Below are positions 25,825-33,585 of a DNA stretch of 64,000 bases, piece by piece. Both the position numbers and the translations under genes were made by a program. The stretch comes from Roseateles_B sp041912595 (GTDB lineage: Bacteria > Pseudomonadota > Gammaproteobacteria > Burkholderiales > Burkholderiaceae_C), in the NCBI GenBank assembly GCA_041912595.1, contig JAYRMR010000016.1, forward strand, positions 31,048 through 95,047. The letters run 5' to 3'. The notes below the pieces were generated by a model. That model saw nothing but the letters and a program-made list of their open reading frames with translations. It was not told where the DNA came from and searched no databases. Positions within the stretch are counted from its first letter, which is position 1. Every line of letters begins with the position of its first letter.

Positions 25825-27282
25825 GTGATCCCGCTCAACCGCCACGCCGCCCAGCCCCTGGCCGACCAGATCGAGTCCGGCCTCGCCGGCCTGATCGAAC
25901 GCCGGCAGCTCCCGCCCGGCGCCCGCCTGCCCTCGATCCGTGCCCTGGCCACGCAGCTCGCCGTGAGCCCCAACACGGTGGTGCTGGCCTACGACCGGCT
26001 GGCGTCGGCGGGGCGCATCGAGTCCCGCGGCACGGCCGGCTACTACGTCTGCGAGGCGCCCCTGATGGAGCGCGACGAGGCCTGGCTCGAAGCCGGCGAC
26101 GCGCTGGAGGGCGTGTGGCTGGCGCAGCAGGCCAATGACCAACGACCCGGCGTGCTGCTGGCCAGCAGCGGCGCCCTGCCCCCGGCCTGGCTGGAGGACG
26201 CAATCCCCGCCGCGGCCGTGCAGCGCGGCCTGGCGCGCTCCAGCGCCGGCATGGCCTCGCGCTGCCCGCCCCAGGGCTTGCCGGAGCTGCGCGAGCGCAT
26301 CGCCCTGCTGCTGCGCGGCCAGGGCATCGCGGTGGACGCTCACCGGCTGATGACCTGCTACGGCGGCACCCACGCGATCGACCTCATCTGCCGCAGCTTC
26401 CTGCGCGCGGGCGACACGGTGCTGGTGGAGGACCCGGGCTACTTCCTGATGTTCGACCGGCTGCGCCAGGAGGGCGTGACGCCCATCGCCATCCGCCGCC
26501 GCCCGGACGGGCTGGACCTCGAGCAGCTGGAGGCCGCCTGCCGCGAGCACCGCCCGCGCCTGCTCTTCCTGCAGCCGGTGCTGCACAGCCCGACGGGCTG
26601 GGGCAGCAGCCCGGCCAATCTCTACCGCCTGCTCGTGCTGGCGCGGCAGTACGGCGTGCTGATCGCCGAGGACGACGTGCACGGCCACTTCCACCCGGGC
26701 GCCTCGGGCACGTCAGGGCCGCCCAGCCGCCTCGCGGCGCTCGCGGGTCTGGAGGGCGTCATCTACTACTCCAGCTTCTGCAAGGTCATGAGCCCGGCCC
26801 TGCGCATGGGCTACATCGCTGCGGAGCCGGCGCTGCTCAAGCCCCTGCTGCGCGCCAAGATCTGCTCCGTGCTCAGCAGCGCGGCGCTCAACGAGTACGT
26901 GCTGCTGGAGGTGCTGATGGCCGGGCGGCTGCGCAAGCACCTGGACCGCCTGCACGGCCGGCTGCTGCAGGCGCGCATGCAGGCGAGCCGCCTGCTCGGC
27001 GAGGCCGGCCTGCAGCTGGACCACCCCGGCGAGGGCGGCCTCTTCCTGTGGGCCTCGGTGCCCGAGGGCGTGGACGTGGACGAGCTGGTGCAGGACGCCT
27101 GGCGCAACAAGATCCTGCTGGTGCCGGGCGCCACCTTCTCGGCGCTGAAGACGCCGGATCCGCACATCCGCTTCAATGTGGCCTTCAGCCAGCAGGCCCG
27201 GCTCGGTGACTACCTGCGCAGCCGGCTCCAGGCGCTCAGCGGCGTGCAGGACGTGCTGCAGCGCGCGGCGCAGCGCTCCTGA
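25825..27282 (+). CDS. MocR-type (GntR/aminotransferase) PLP-dependent regulator
   Basis: A 485-residue chimeric regulator. Residues about 10-75 form a GntR winged helix (LPSIRALATQLAVSPNTVV, IESRGTAGYYV). Residues about 110-470 form a fold-type I aminotransferase-like domain that binds PLP. The likely Schiff-base lysine is in YYSSFCKVMSPALRMGY (about residue 322), and the conserved PTGWG turn is in the centre. The start is GTG at 25825. The location directly after a LysE exporter suggests that it senses an amine or amino acid and controls the exporter; that is inference. Confidence 0.88.
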   Translation: MIPLNRHAAQPLADQIESGLAGLIERRQLPPGARLPSIRALATQLAVSPNTVVLAYDRLASAGRIESRGTAGYYVCEAPLMERDEAWLEAGDALEGVWLAQQANDQRPGVLLASSGALPPAWLEDAIPAAAVQRGLARSSAGMASRCPPQGLPELRERIALLLRGQGIAVDAHRLMTCYGGTHAIDLICRSFLRAGDTVLVEDPGYFLMFDRLRQEGVTPIAIRRRPDGLDLEQLEAACREHRPRLLFLQPVLHSPTGWGSSPANLYRLLVLARQYGVLIAEDDVHGHFHPGASGTSGPPSRLAALAGLEGVIYYSSFCKVMSPALRMGYIAAEPALLKPLLRAKICSVLSSAALNEYVLLEVLMAGRLRKHLDRLHGRLLQARMQASRLLGEAGLQLDHPGEGGLFLWASVPEGVDVDELVQDAWRNKILLVPGATFSALKTPDPHIRFNVAFSQQARLGDYLRSRLQALSGVQDVLQRAAQRS

Positions 27283-27303
27283 CGCGGCCGGCGCCCCGCG
27301 CGA

Positions 27304-28002
27304 TCAGCCCTTGAGCAGGTCGGGCAAGACCTGACCCTTCTCGGCCGCCCATTGCTCGAGGAGCGGCAGCAGCGGGCCCAGTCGTTCGTCCACGGCGTCG
27401 CGCACCGTGTCCACCAGCACCTGCGTCTGGCGCTCGATCTCGATGTGCAGCGGCGCGCCGACGCCCTTCTCGCCGAAGGTGGTCATGCGCAGGGTCTCGG
27501 GGATGAGCCAGACCTCGAACCAGCCCGAGCCGTCGCGCGCGCGGCCGGCCTCGGCCACCGTGAGGCTCGCCCCGTTCACCGCGATATAGCCCTTGGCGAA
27601 GACGTAGCGCATCCACGGCGCCGGCACGGCGATGCGGATCACATGGTTGTTCTCGGGCTGGCGGATGGTCTCGACCGTCGCCATGAAATCGACGTGGCCG
27701 GAAAGCGGGTGGCCGCCGATCTCGGCGTTCTCCTTCGCGGCCCGTTCCACGTTGATCCGGCTGCCGACCTGCAGCGCGCCGAGCGTGGTGAGGTTCAGGC
27801 TTTGCTGCATGACGTCGAAGTCCGCGCGGTCGCCCTCGTGCAGGGCGACGACGGTCAGGCAGACGCCGTCGGAGGCGACGCTGGCGCCGATCTCCAGGCC
27901 CTCGCAGAAGCCCGGCGGGAATTGCAGGGTGAAGCTGCGCAGGCCGGGACGGTCCTGCAAAGCGGCCACCTGGGCCACGCCTTGAACAATGCCTGTGAAC
28001 AT
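27304..28002 (-). CDS. ribE: Riboflavin synthase, alpha subunit
   Basis: A 232-residue protein of two tandem lumazine-binding domains that converts two 6,7-dimethyl-8-ribityllumazine molecules to riboflavin and the pyrimidine precursor. The N-terminal MFTGIVQG is the family hallmark and fixes the start at 28002; an upstream start at 28026 would add eight residues before it. Other motifs are GGHPLSGHVDF, KGYIAVNGASLTV and LIPETLRMTTFG. The length is slightly above the usual 200-215 because of an extended C-terminus. It stands apart from other rib genes here, downstream of the ammonium transporter on the same strand but behind a hairpin. Confidence 0.92.
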   Translation of the reverse strand: MFTGIVQGVAQVAALQDRPGLRSFTLQFPPGFCEGLEIGASVASDGVCLTVVALHEGDRADFDVMQQSLNLTTLGALQVGSRINVERAAKENAEIGGHPLSGHVDFMATVETIRQPENNHVIRIAVPAPWMRYVFAKGYIAVNGASLTVAEAGRARDGSGWFEVWLIPETLRMTTFGEKGVGAPLHIEIERQTQVLVDTVRDAVDERLGPLLPLLEQWAAEKGQVLPDLLKG

Positions 28003-28022
28003 CGGGAACGCTCGAAATGCAG

Positions 28023-28042
28023 GCACCGCCCGGAGGCGGTGC
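28023..28042 (-). terminator. Candidate terminator after amtB
   Basis: Perfect 8-base-pair stem (GCACCGCC / GGCGGTGC) with a CGGA loop, in the 63-base gap after the ammonium transporter and before ribE. The downstream T content on the - strand is weak (ATTT), so termination efficiency is uncertain. Confidence 0.4.
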
Positions 28043-28065
28043 GTGGGGTCAAAGAGGCCCTGAGC

Positions 28066-29268
28066 TTACCAGCTGACCTCGCGGTCGGGCGTCGCGCCGA
28101 TCTTGTGGATGGAGAGGTCGGCGCCCTCGAATTCCTCCTCCTGGCTCAGGCGCAGTCCCACGAAGCGCTTGAGCAGGCCGTAGACCACGAAGCCCCCGAC
28201 CAGCGCCCAGCTCACGCCCATCAACGTGCCGATCAGCTGCGACCAGAAGCTCACGCCGCCGATGCCGCCGCCGGCCTGCGTGCCGAAGAGGCCGCAGGCG
28301 ATGCCGCCCCAGGCGCCGCACAGGCCGTGCAGGGGCCAGACCCCGAGGACGTCGTCGATCTTCCAGCGGTTCTGGGTCAGCGTGAACATCTTGACGAAGA
28401 TGAAGCCCGCCACGCCGCCCGTGATCAGCGCGCCGTGCGGGTGCATGACGTCCGAGCCGGCGCACACGGCCACCAGGCCGGCGAGCGGGCCGTTGTAGGC
28501 GAAGCCGGGGTCGTTGCGGCCCATCAGCACGGCCACCAGCGTGCCGCCCACCATGGCCATCAGCGAGTTGACGGCGACGAGGCCGGAGATCTTGTCCAGC
28601 GTCTGCGCGCTCATCACGTTGAAGCCGAACCAGCCCACGGCCAGCACCCAGGCGCCCAGCGCGAGGAAGGGGATGCTGGAGGGCGGGTGCGCGCTGATGG
28701 CGCCGTCCTTGCGATAGCGGTTCATGCGCGGGCCGAGGAGGATGACGGCGCCCAGGGCGATCCAGCCGCCCACGGCATGCACGACGACGGAGCCGGCGAA
28801 GTCATGGAACTCGGCGCCGAACTGCGCCTTGAGCCAGCCCTGGATGCCCAGCGCCTGGTTCCAGGCCACGGCCTCGAAGGCGGGGTAGACCAGACCCACG
28901 ATGACCGCCGTGGCCATCAGCTGCGGGCCGAAGCGCGCGCGCTCGGCAATCCCGCCCGAGATGATGGCGGGGATGGCCGCCGCGAAGGTCAGCAGGAAGA
29001 AGAACTTGACCAGCTCGTAACCGTTCTTTGCGGCCAGGGCCTCCGCGCCGGTGAAGAAATGGACGCCGTAGGCCACCGTGTAGCCCACGAAGAAGTAGGC
29101 GATGGTGGAGACGGCGAAGTCCACCAGGATCTTGACCAGGGCATTGACCTGGTTCTTCTTGCGCACCGTGCCCAGCTCGAGGAAGGCGAAGCCGGCATGC
29201 ATGGCCAGCACCATGATGGCGCCGAGCAGGATGAACAGCGCGTCGGCACTTTGCTTGAGGGTCTCCAT
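28066..29268 (-). CDS. amtB: Ammonium transporter, Amt/Rh family
   Basis: A 400-residue channel with about 11 membrane helices that conducts ammonium/ammonia across the inner membrane. Family segments include GTVRKKNQVNALVKILVDF, FHDFAGSVVVHAVGGWIALG (with the conserved Asp and the first pore His), VGWFGFNVMSAQ and MHPHGALITGGVAG, then the second pore His in WPLHGLCGAWGGI. The start METLKQ at 29268 is chosen; an in-frame start at 29382 lacks family similarity and would cover the control region. There is no N-terminal signal peptide and no glnK beside it. The upstream region carries a sigma-54-like promoter and an NtrC-like palindrome. Confidence 0.93.
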   Translation of the reverse strand: METLKQSADALFILLGAIMVLAMHAGFAFLELGTVRKKNQVNALVKILVDFAVSTIAYFFVGYTVAYGVHFFTGAEALAAKNGYELVKFFFLLTFAAAIPAIISGGIAERARFGPQLMATAVIVGLVYPAFEAVAWNQALGIQGWLKAQFGAEFHDFAGSVVVHAVGGWIALGAVILLGPRMNRYRKDGAISAHPPSSIPFLALGAWVLAVGWFGFNVMSAQTLDKISGLVAVNSLMAMVGGTLVAVLMGRNDPGFAYNGPLAGLVAVCAGSDVMHPHGALITGGVAGFIFVKMFTLTQNRWKIDDVLGVWPLHGLCGAWGGIACGLFGTQAGGGIGGVSFWSQLIGTLMGVSWALVGGFVVYGLLKRFVGLRLSQEEEFEGADLSIHKIGATPDREVSW

Positions 29269-29333
29269 GAGCGTCCTTGGGGCGTTGCGGGAAGCCGGGC
29301 CCGCACCAGCGCAGACCACCGCGCACCAGGAAC

Positions 29334-29349
29334 GCAAGAAGGATGCCCA
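29334..29349 (-). promoter_or_regulatory. Sigma-54-type promoter of amtB
   Basis: On the - strand the sequence GGGCATCCTTCTTGC keeps the GG-N10-GC spacing of -24/-12 promoters and the TTGC of the -12 box. It lies about 65 bases before the amtB start. Nitrogen control by RpoN is known for this gene family; the site here is a pattern match by eye. Confidence 0.55.
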
Positions 29350-29378
29350 CTTTGGGGCGCGGGGCATCCCACCGCGGC

Positions 29379-29394
29379 GCACCGTTCAGGTGCA
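29379..29394. promoter_or_regulatory. NtrC-like binding site upstream of amtB
   Basis: GCACC-GTTCA-GGTGCA is a near-exact match to the NtrC consensus TGCACC-N5-GGTGCA. It lies about 45 bases upstream of the sigma-54-like promoter, a workable place for an activator site. A weaker half-match, GCACC-AAGTG-GGCAC, is at 29441-29455. Confidence 0.55.
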
Positions 29395-29461
29395 CATCGG
29401 GGCGCGGCCCGCCCCAGCTTGGCGCACGCCGTCGCGGCGCGCACCAAGTGGGCACAGGCGC

Positions 29462-29815
29462 TCAGCCGCCCTGGAGGGCCTCGAACTGCGCCGGCTTGAA
29501 GCCGAGGCTCAGGCGCCCGTCCCCCCAGTCCACCAGCGGACGCTTGATCACGCTCGGCTGGGCCAGCATCAGGGCCTGCGCGGACGCCGCGTCCACCACG
29601 GCGGCGCGCACGGCCTCGTCCAGCTTGCGCCAGGTCGTACCGGTGCGGTTGATCAGCGGCTCCCAGCCCAGCGCGGCCTGCCACTGCGGCAGCAGCGCCT
29701 GCGGCACGCCCGCCTTCTTGTAGTCGTGGAACTCGTAGGGCAGCCCCTGCTCGTCCAGCCAGCTGCGGGCCTTCTTGACGGTGTCGCAGTTGGGAATGCC
29801 GTAGACCTTGATCAT
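29462..29815 (-). CDS. ArsC/Spx-family (YffB-like) reductase
   Basis: A 117-residue thioredoxin-fold protein beginning MIKVYGIPNCDTVKKA, with one Cys in the active-site position (no CxxC). It also has the family's NRTGTTWRKL and PSVIKRPLVDWGDG segments. YffB/Spx-like proteins are related to arsenate reductase and probably act on glutathione-linked thiols, but a true arsenate role is not supported by the context. It stands alone, between the amtB control region and the divergent aat gene. Confidence 0.85.
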   Translation of the reverse strand: MIKVYGIPNCDTVKKARSWLDEQGLPYEFHDYKKAGVPQALLPQWQAALGWEPLINRTGTTWRKLDEAVRAAVVDAASAQALMLAQPSVIKRPLVDWGDGRLSLGFKPAQFEALQGG

Positions 29816-29879
29816 CTGATCCTCTCTTGAACGTATGGCGAGCCGGGGCCGTTTGCAGGGCAGCGGCTACCATGCACCC

Positions 29880-30662
29880 ATGATTCCCTGGCTGGCCCCC
29901 GATTCCCTGGATTTTCCCCCGGTCCGGCAGGCACTCGGCGCGAATTCCGAAGCCCCGGGCCTGCTCGCCGCCGGCGGGGACCTCTCGCCCGAGCGGCTGC
30001 GGGCCGCCTACGCCCGCGGCATCTTCCCCTGGTACGGCCAGGGCCAGCCCATCCTCTGGTGGAGCCCGGACCCCCGCATGGTGCTGCAGACGCGGCACTT
30101 CAAGCTCTCACGCTCCCTGCGCAAGACCCTGCAGCGCTTCCGCCAGACGCCCGGCTGCGAGATCCGCGTGGACAGCGCCACGCCCGAGGTCATCGCCGCC
30201 TGCGCGGGCAGCCCCCGCGAGGGGCAGAGCGGCACCTGGATCCTGCCCGAGATGCAGGCGGCCTACCGGGCCCTGGCGCGCGCCGGCGTGGTGCACAGCG
30301 TCGAGACCTGGATCGACGGCGAACTGGCCGGCGGGCTCTATGGCGTCAACCTCGGCCGCATGTTCTTCGGCGAGTCCATGTTCATGCGCCGCACCGACGC
30401 CTCCAAGATCGCCCTCGCCGCCCTCGTGTGCCTCTGCCGCCGCCATGACATCCCCTGGATCGACTGCCAGCAGAACACCCGCCACCTGAGTTCGCTCGGG
30501 GCCTTCGAGGTCCCGCGCGAGGCCTTCGAGGCCCATCTGCAGGCGAGGGTTGCTGAGGAGGCCCCGCGCGATTGGGCCTATCATCCGAGCCTCTGGGACC
30601 TGCTGGATCCGCCGGCGGCGCCCCCTGACCACCGCCCGCCTGACCGGCCTGACGACCCCTAG
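29880..30662 (+). CDS. aat: Leucyl/phenylalanyl-tRNA--protein transferase
   Basis: A 260-residue cytosolic enzyme that transfers Leu or Phe from tRNA to N-terminal Arg/Lys, marking proteins for ClpAP. Recognisable motifs are AYARGIFPWYGQGQPILWWS with SPDPRMVL, EMQAAYRALARAGVVHSVE, GGLYGVNLGRMFFGESMF, and IDCQQNTRHLSSLGA. The start at 29880 gives the standard length; an in-frame start at 29835 adds unrelated residues. The Pro/Asp-rich last 15 residues are an extension. bpt follows 14 bases downstream, so both N-degron enzymes are probably co-transcribed. Confidence 0.95.
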   Translation: MIPWLAPDSLDFPPVRQALGANSEAPGLLAAGGDLSPERLRAAYARGIFPWYGQGQPILWWSPDPRMVLQTRHFKLSRSLRKTLQRFRQTPGCEIRVDSATPEVIAACAGSPREGQSGTWILPEMQAAYRALARAGVVHSVETWIDGELAGGLYGVNLGRMFFGESMFMRRTDASKIALAALVCLCRRHDIPWIDCQQNTRHLSSLGAFEVPREAFEAHLQARVAEEAPRDWAYHPSLWDLLDPPAAPPDHRPPDRPDDP

Positions 30663-30676
30663 CCCCTGCCGCCACC

Positions 30677-31417
30677 GTGACGCATCCCAAGGAACTTCCG
30701 CTGGCCGAGCTGCAGTTCTACGCGACGGCACCCTATCCCTGCAGCTACCTGCCGCAGCGCATGGCGCGCTCCCAGGTGGCCACGCCCAGCCACCTGATCC
30801 ATGCCGATGCCTACTCCGGCCTCGTCGAGGCCGGCTTCCGGCGCAGCGGCATGTTCACCTACCGTCCCTTTTGCGAGGGCTGCCAGGCCTGCGTGCCCAT
30901 GCGCATCCCCGTGGCGGACTTCAAGCCCTCGCGCAGCCAGCGCCGCGCCTGGCAGCAGCACCAGGGCCTGCAGGCCCGTGTGATGCGCCTCGGGTTCTCC
31001 GAGGAGCACTACCAGCTTTACCTGCGCTACCAGGCCGGCCGTCACAGCGGCGGCGGCATGGACCACGACAGCGTCGACCAGTACTCGCAGTTCCTGCTGC
31101 AGTCCCGCATCAACTCCCGCCTCGTCGAGTTCCGCGAGCCTCAGCCCGACGGCAGCGCCGTGCTGAAGATGGTCTCCATCCTCGACATCCTCACGGACGG
31201 CCTCTCGGCGGTCTACACCTTCTACGAACCCGAGCCCGACACCAGCTACGGCACGTACAACGTGCTGTGGCAGGTGGAGCAGGCGCGGCAGCTGCAGCTG
31301 TCCTTCCTCTACCTCGGCTACTGGATCGCCGAGAGCTCCAAGATGGCCTACAAGGCGCGCTTTCTGCCGCATGAGCTGCTGGAGCGGGGGCGGTGGCGGC
31401 GGGTGGAGCGGGTGTGA
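30677..31417 (+). CDS. bpt: Aspartate/glutamate leucyltransferase (arginyltransferase homologue)
   Basis: A 246-residue Bpt enzyme that adds Leu to N-terminal Asp/Glu, the second branch of the bacterial N-degron pathway. It starts with GTG. Evidence is TAPYPCSYLPQRMARSQVA, the Cys-rich RPFCEGCQACVPMRIPV, LVEFREP, and TFYEPEPDTSYGTYNVLWQ. The aat-bpt gene order is common in proteobacteria. No terminator was recognised after the stop; the following ~135 bases lead into the cassette-like region. Confidence 0.95.
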   Translation: MTHPKELPLAELQFYATAPYPCSYLPQRMARSQVATPSHLIHADAYSGLVEAGFRRSGMFTYRPFCEGCQACVPMRIPVADFKPSRSQRRAWQQHQGLQARVMRLGFSEEHYQLYLRYQAGRHSGGGMDHDSVDQYSQFLLQSRINSRLVEFREPQPDGSAVLKMVSILDILTDGLSAVYTFYEPEPDTSYGTYNVLWQVEQARQLQLSFLYLGYWIAESSKMAYKARFLPHELLERGRWRRVERV

Positions 31418-31553
31418 GGGCGCCGGCACGCGGCTCCGTGGGCGCGGCACCCTGACCGGGTGAGATGGCGGCGCCCAGGCCGTGGCGGTGCTCAGCAATG
31501 AGGGCTAGGGCTTCTTGTGGCCCGGAGCGGCCTGGCGAATCGGCGAATTCGCT

Positions 31554-31619
31554 GCCCAACAACCATCGTTCAACGTCTGCCGCCACCGACCGGCGGAGCC
31601 GGTCCGCTGGAAGGATGGA
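31554..31619 (-). repeat. attC-like element after cassette gene 4
   Basis: On the - strand the segment after the stop at 31620 contains an ACCGGC-TCC-GCCGGT hairpin. It ends ...GTTGAACGATGGTTGTTGGGC, whose last seven bases (31554-31560) match the integron core GTTRRRY exactly. A clear matching R'' core on the gene side is not seen. Confidence 0.4.
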
Positions 31620-31997
31620 CTAGCGATCGATTCTCGTCACCACCGTCTTGACCCCATCCTTTGGCGGTCCGTAGCGCCGCGTGACGGTCGCGCCTTTCAT
31701 GAATGGAATGGTCTTCAGAATTGGCTCGATGGCCCTGTAGAGCCTATCGGCATTGGCTCCGTACGCATAGAAGGTCCCGCTGCTTCCATCAACAGCGACT
31801 TCGTGTCCGTCCATTTCACCGGCATTTGCTGCAGCGATCGCGGCTTCAAGTCGATCCTCGGCGCTGTACAGAGCATCCAAGTTCGTACTTCCATACTGGA
31901 AATTAACGATGACAGCGTGTTCTTCTGGCGGCTTTGCCGGCTGAGCCGACGAGGACATGCCCAGCGTTGCGGCCAATGACAAGAGTAGCTTCTTCAT
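31620..31997 (-). CDS. Small exported protein of unknown function (cassette gene)
   Basis: A 125-residue protein with a short signal peptide (MKKLLLSLAATLGMSSSAQ). A compact domain follows with EDRLEAAIAAANAGEMDGHE, GTFYAYGANADRLYRAIEPI and GATVTRRYGPP. The last pattern recalls small alpha/beta proteins often found in gene cassettes, but no function is known to me. The ATG lies 4 bases after the core-like GATAGCA. Base composition is lower in GC than the flanks. It has no visible promoter of its own and reads in the same direction as three further small genes. Confidence 0.6.
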   Translation of the reverse strand: MKKLLLSLAATLGMSSSAQPAKPPEEHAVIVNFQYGSTNLDALYSAEDRLEAAIAAANAGEMDGHEVAVDGSSGTFYAYGANADRLYRAIEPILKTIPFMKGATVTRRYGPPKDGVKTVVTRIDR

Positions 31998-32003
31998 TGA
32001 TTG

Positions 32004-32582
32004 CTATCGTTGGAACTGAGCCGCAAGCAGCGGCTTGCCGAAGCGAGCTGGCCCGAGCGACTGCTCAGACATCAGGTCTGGCTTGCATGACGCCAGTACC
32101 TTAGCGGCCCTGCCAGCCTCTTCTGGCCGCTTCCCCAGCACCCACGGATAGGAGGGACCCAAGGTGACCGTTGAATTCTGTCCGACCACCTTCTGTCCGA
32201 CCACCACGGCGTGGAGTAAGTAGCGCTGCCCTTCGAGGTCCGCCCTTAAGCTCTTCGTTGCAAAGTAGCCGCCGCCAAATTGGTATTGCACCTTTCCCGG
32301 CGCGGCCCAAGCAACGGGGTAAAGAACCTGCTCAATCTCCAGGTCCACTTCCGCCCGTCCACACAAGGTCAGGAAACCACCGGAAACCGCCGGCTCCCCT
32401 TTGCAAATCGGGGGCACCTTGGCCGTAACGAAACGGACCTTCTTCGTCTTCGCGATGAACACATGCGTCGCTGCACATATCTCCTCTTCGAAGGTGGCCG
32501 CAGGAGGCGGCGTCGTCGCAACTGATGACCCTGCGAGGATCGAAAGCAGTGCAAGTGCCGCAGCAGCAAAAGTACGTCGCAT
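32004..32582 (-). CDS. Exported protein of unknown function (cassette gene)
   Basis: A 192-residue protein with a signal peptide (MRRTFAAAALALLSILAGSSVA). The mature domain holds four or more Cys (ICAATHVFIAKTKKVRFV, PPICKGEP, GFLTLCGRAEVDLEI). I do not recognise the family. The last ~20 residues are coded by the attC-like repeat copy A, and a nearly identical peptide would be coded by copy B in another frame. This shows that the C-terminus is site-derived and not part of the fold. The ATG lies 5 bases after a TTTAGAT core-like heptamer. Confidence 0.6.
   Translation of the reverse strand: MRRTFAAAALALLSILAGSSVATTPPPAATFEEEICAATHVFIAKTKKVRFVTAKVPPICKGEPAVSGGFLTLCGRAEVDLEIEQVLYPVAWAAPGKVQYQFGGGYFATKSLRADLEGQRYLLHAVVVGQKVVGQNSTVTLGPSYPWVLGKRPEEAGRAAKVLASCKPDLMSEQSLGPARFGKPLLAAQFQR
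32008..32068 (-). repeat. attC-like repeat, copy A
   Basis: A 61-base element about 82% identical by eye to 32958-33018. It codes the C-terminus of the gene at 32004 (EQSLGPARFGKPLLAAQFQR). It has a GAGCAG/CTGCTT outer dyad and an AGCCGC-TGCTT-GCGGCT hairpin. The adjacent core (GATAGCA on the - strand) deviates from GTTRRRY, so this site may be weak or dead. Confidence 0.5.
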
Positions 32583-32587
32583 CTGAT

Positions 32588-32660
32588 ATCTAAAGTTTGA
32601 ATTCAGCCGAGCCGCCGGCGGAACTGGCGCAGGTGGACTGCGATGAACGGCTCGTCGTGG
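32588..32660 (-). repeat. attC-like element between two cassette genes
   Basis: On the - strand it ends GGCTGAATTCAAACTTTAGAT, parallel to the end of copy B (GGCTCAGCTTCAACGTTAGCC). It contains an inverted GAGCCG/CGGCTC pair around a variable centre. The core heptamer TTTAGAT (32588-32594 on +) has one deviation, T for the first G. Confidence 0.4.
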
Positions 32661-32948
32661 TCATGGTTGCCAAAGAAACTGAGCCGCAAAGCCAAAGCCA
32701 GCGAACGCCACGGCCAATGCCGTGACCTTGGACGCAAGCACCCCCGCGCCCTGTGTGGGGCTCGCAGCCTCCGGGTTGTCGAATCCTCCAGGCCTCGAAT
32801 CCTCGACCATGGCAATGGCCCCGTTGACCAGCATCGCGGACGACACCCAGAGCGAGGCTGCAATCCATCTCGCGGGTGTCAACGCCGCGAGCAGCCCGCC
32901 GATGGCGAAGGCAATCCCAAGGTGGACGAGCGCGGGGCGCAGTTCCAT
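32661..32948 (-). CDS. Small membrane protein of unknown function (cassette gene)
   Basis: A 95-residue protein with two or three hydrophobic helices (LVHLGIAFAIGGLLAAL, WIAASLWVSSAMLVNGAIAM, VTALAVAFAGFGFAAQFL). The start MELRPA at 32948 is chosen because it lies 3 bases after the core GTTAGCC; the open frame extends further upstream through the attC-like repeat but that part is not credited. Function unknown. Not previously separable from its frame neighbours by codon use because of the small size. Confidence 0.55.
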   Translation of the reverse strand: MELRPALVHLGIAFAIGGLLAALTPARWIAASLWVSSAMLVNGAIAMVEDSRPGGFDNPEAASPTQGAGVLASKVTALAVAFAGFGFAAQFLWQP

Positions 32949-32951
32949 GAG

Positions 32952-33018
32952 GGCTAACGTTGAAGCTGAGCCGTGAGCAGCGGCCTGCCGACGCGAGTCG
33001 GCTCCAGCGACTGCTCCG
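32952..33018 (-). repeat. attC-like repeat, copy B
   Basis: Ends on the - strand with CAGCTTCAACGTTAGCC, close to integron R' core layout (GTTRRRY with one deviation). It folds as an outer stem GAGCAG/CTGCTC and an inner stem GCCGAC-TCGC-GTCGGC. It starts 3 bases after the stop of the COQ7-like gene and ends 3 bases before the next ATG. Confidence 0.5.
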
Positions 33019-33021
33019 GGC

Positions 33022-33564
33022 TCACGCCCGCATACCAACCCATATGACCGCCTCCGTAGATGCCGCGACAACCGGCGAAAGTACCTGGGGCCAGAACTGG
33101 CCACCCTGCAAATGCTCCGCTGAGTGATCGTGATGCTGCCGCTCGTCCTCGATGATGGATGAGATGGCCTCGACCGCAGCATCGTCGTTGCCTCGCAGGA
33201 GCTCTAGCTGGTGCTCTAGATGACGCAGGACCACCCGCTCGACCGCTACTGTAGTTGCGGCAATGGCTTTGCGGCCCAGGAACCCGGTACTGAGACCAAG
33301 AACGAAGCCACCCAGCGCGCAAAGCCAATAGCTGCGGCACCGCCGCTGACCGCGGCGCTGAAGCTCTGCCCAGAACACAGCGCGATGCCGCTTCTCGTGG
33401 GCCTTGAATTCTTCGAGTTCATTGACCATGTCACGCGCAGTGATCCAGGCGGCAATGATTTGTCCGGTGTAGATGCAGATTGCGCCATGCTCGCCCGCAT
33501 GGTTCACCTTCAGGATGCGAGCGCCCAGCGTCGAATCCGCACGCACGGGAGTTGGGTCTTCCAT
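33022..33564 (-). CDS. COQ7-like diiron protein (demethoxyubiquinone hydroxylase family), cassette-borne
   Basis: A 180-residue ferritin-like four-helix protein. It has LKVNHAGEHGAICIYTGQ, ELEEFKAHEKRHRAVFW and SSIIEDERQHHDHS, which supply the Glu and ExxH ligands of a diiron site. A Gly-rich hydrophobic segment (WLCALGGFVLGLSTGFLG) matches the membrane-associating part of COQ7 proteins. The normal COQ7 enzyme hydroxylates a ubiquinone precursor; whether this copy does so or acts on another quinone is unknown. It is first in the series of four small - strand genes, and its stop lies 3 bases before the attC-like repeat. The start MEDPTP at 33564 is preferred over a longer open frame. Confidence 0.75.
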   Translation of the reverse strand: MEDPTPVRADSTLGARILKVNHAGEHGAICIYTGQIIAAWITARDMVNELEEFKAHEKRHRAVFWAELQRRGQRRCRSYWLCALGGFVLGLSTGFLGRKAIAATTVAVERVVLRHLEHQLELLRGNDDAAVEAISSIIEDERQHHDHSAEHLQGGQFWPQVLSPVVAASTEAVIWVGMRA

Positions 33565-33585
33565 GAGCTTTAAGCCGTTATGGGG

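Noticed and set aside
28003..28065. FMN riboswitch upstream of the riboflavin synthase gene
   Set aside because: The gap is only 63 bases and holds a simple hairpin. It is too short for the RFN element.
29462..29815. Arsenate reductase of an ars operon
   Set aside because: The protein is ArsC-like in fold but closer to YffB/Spx in its N-terminus, and no arsR, arsB or acr3 gene is adjacent.
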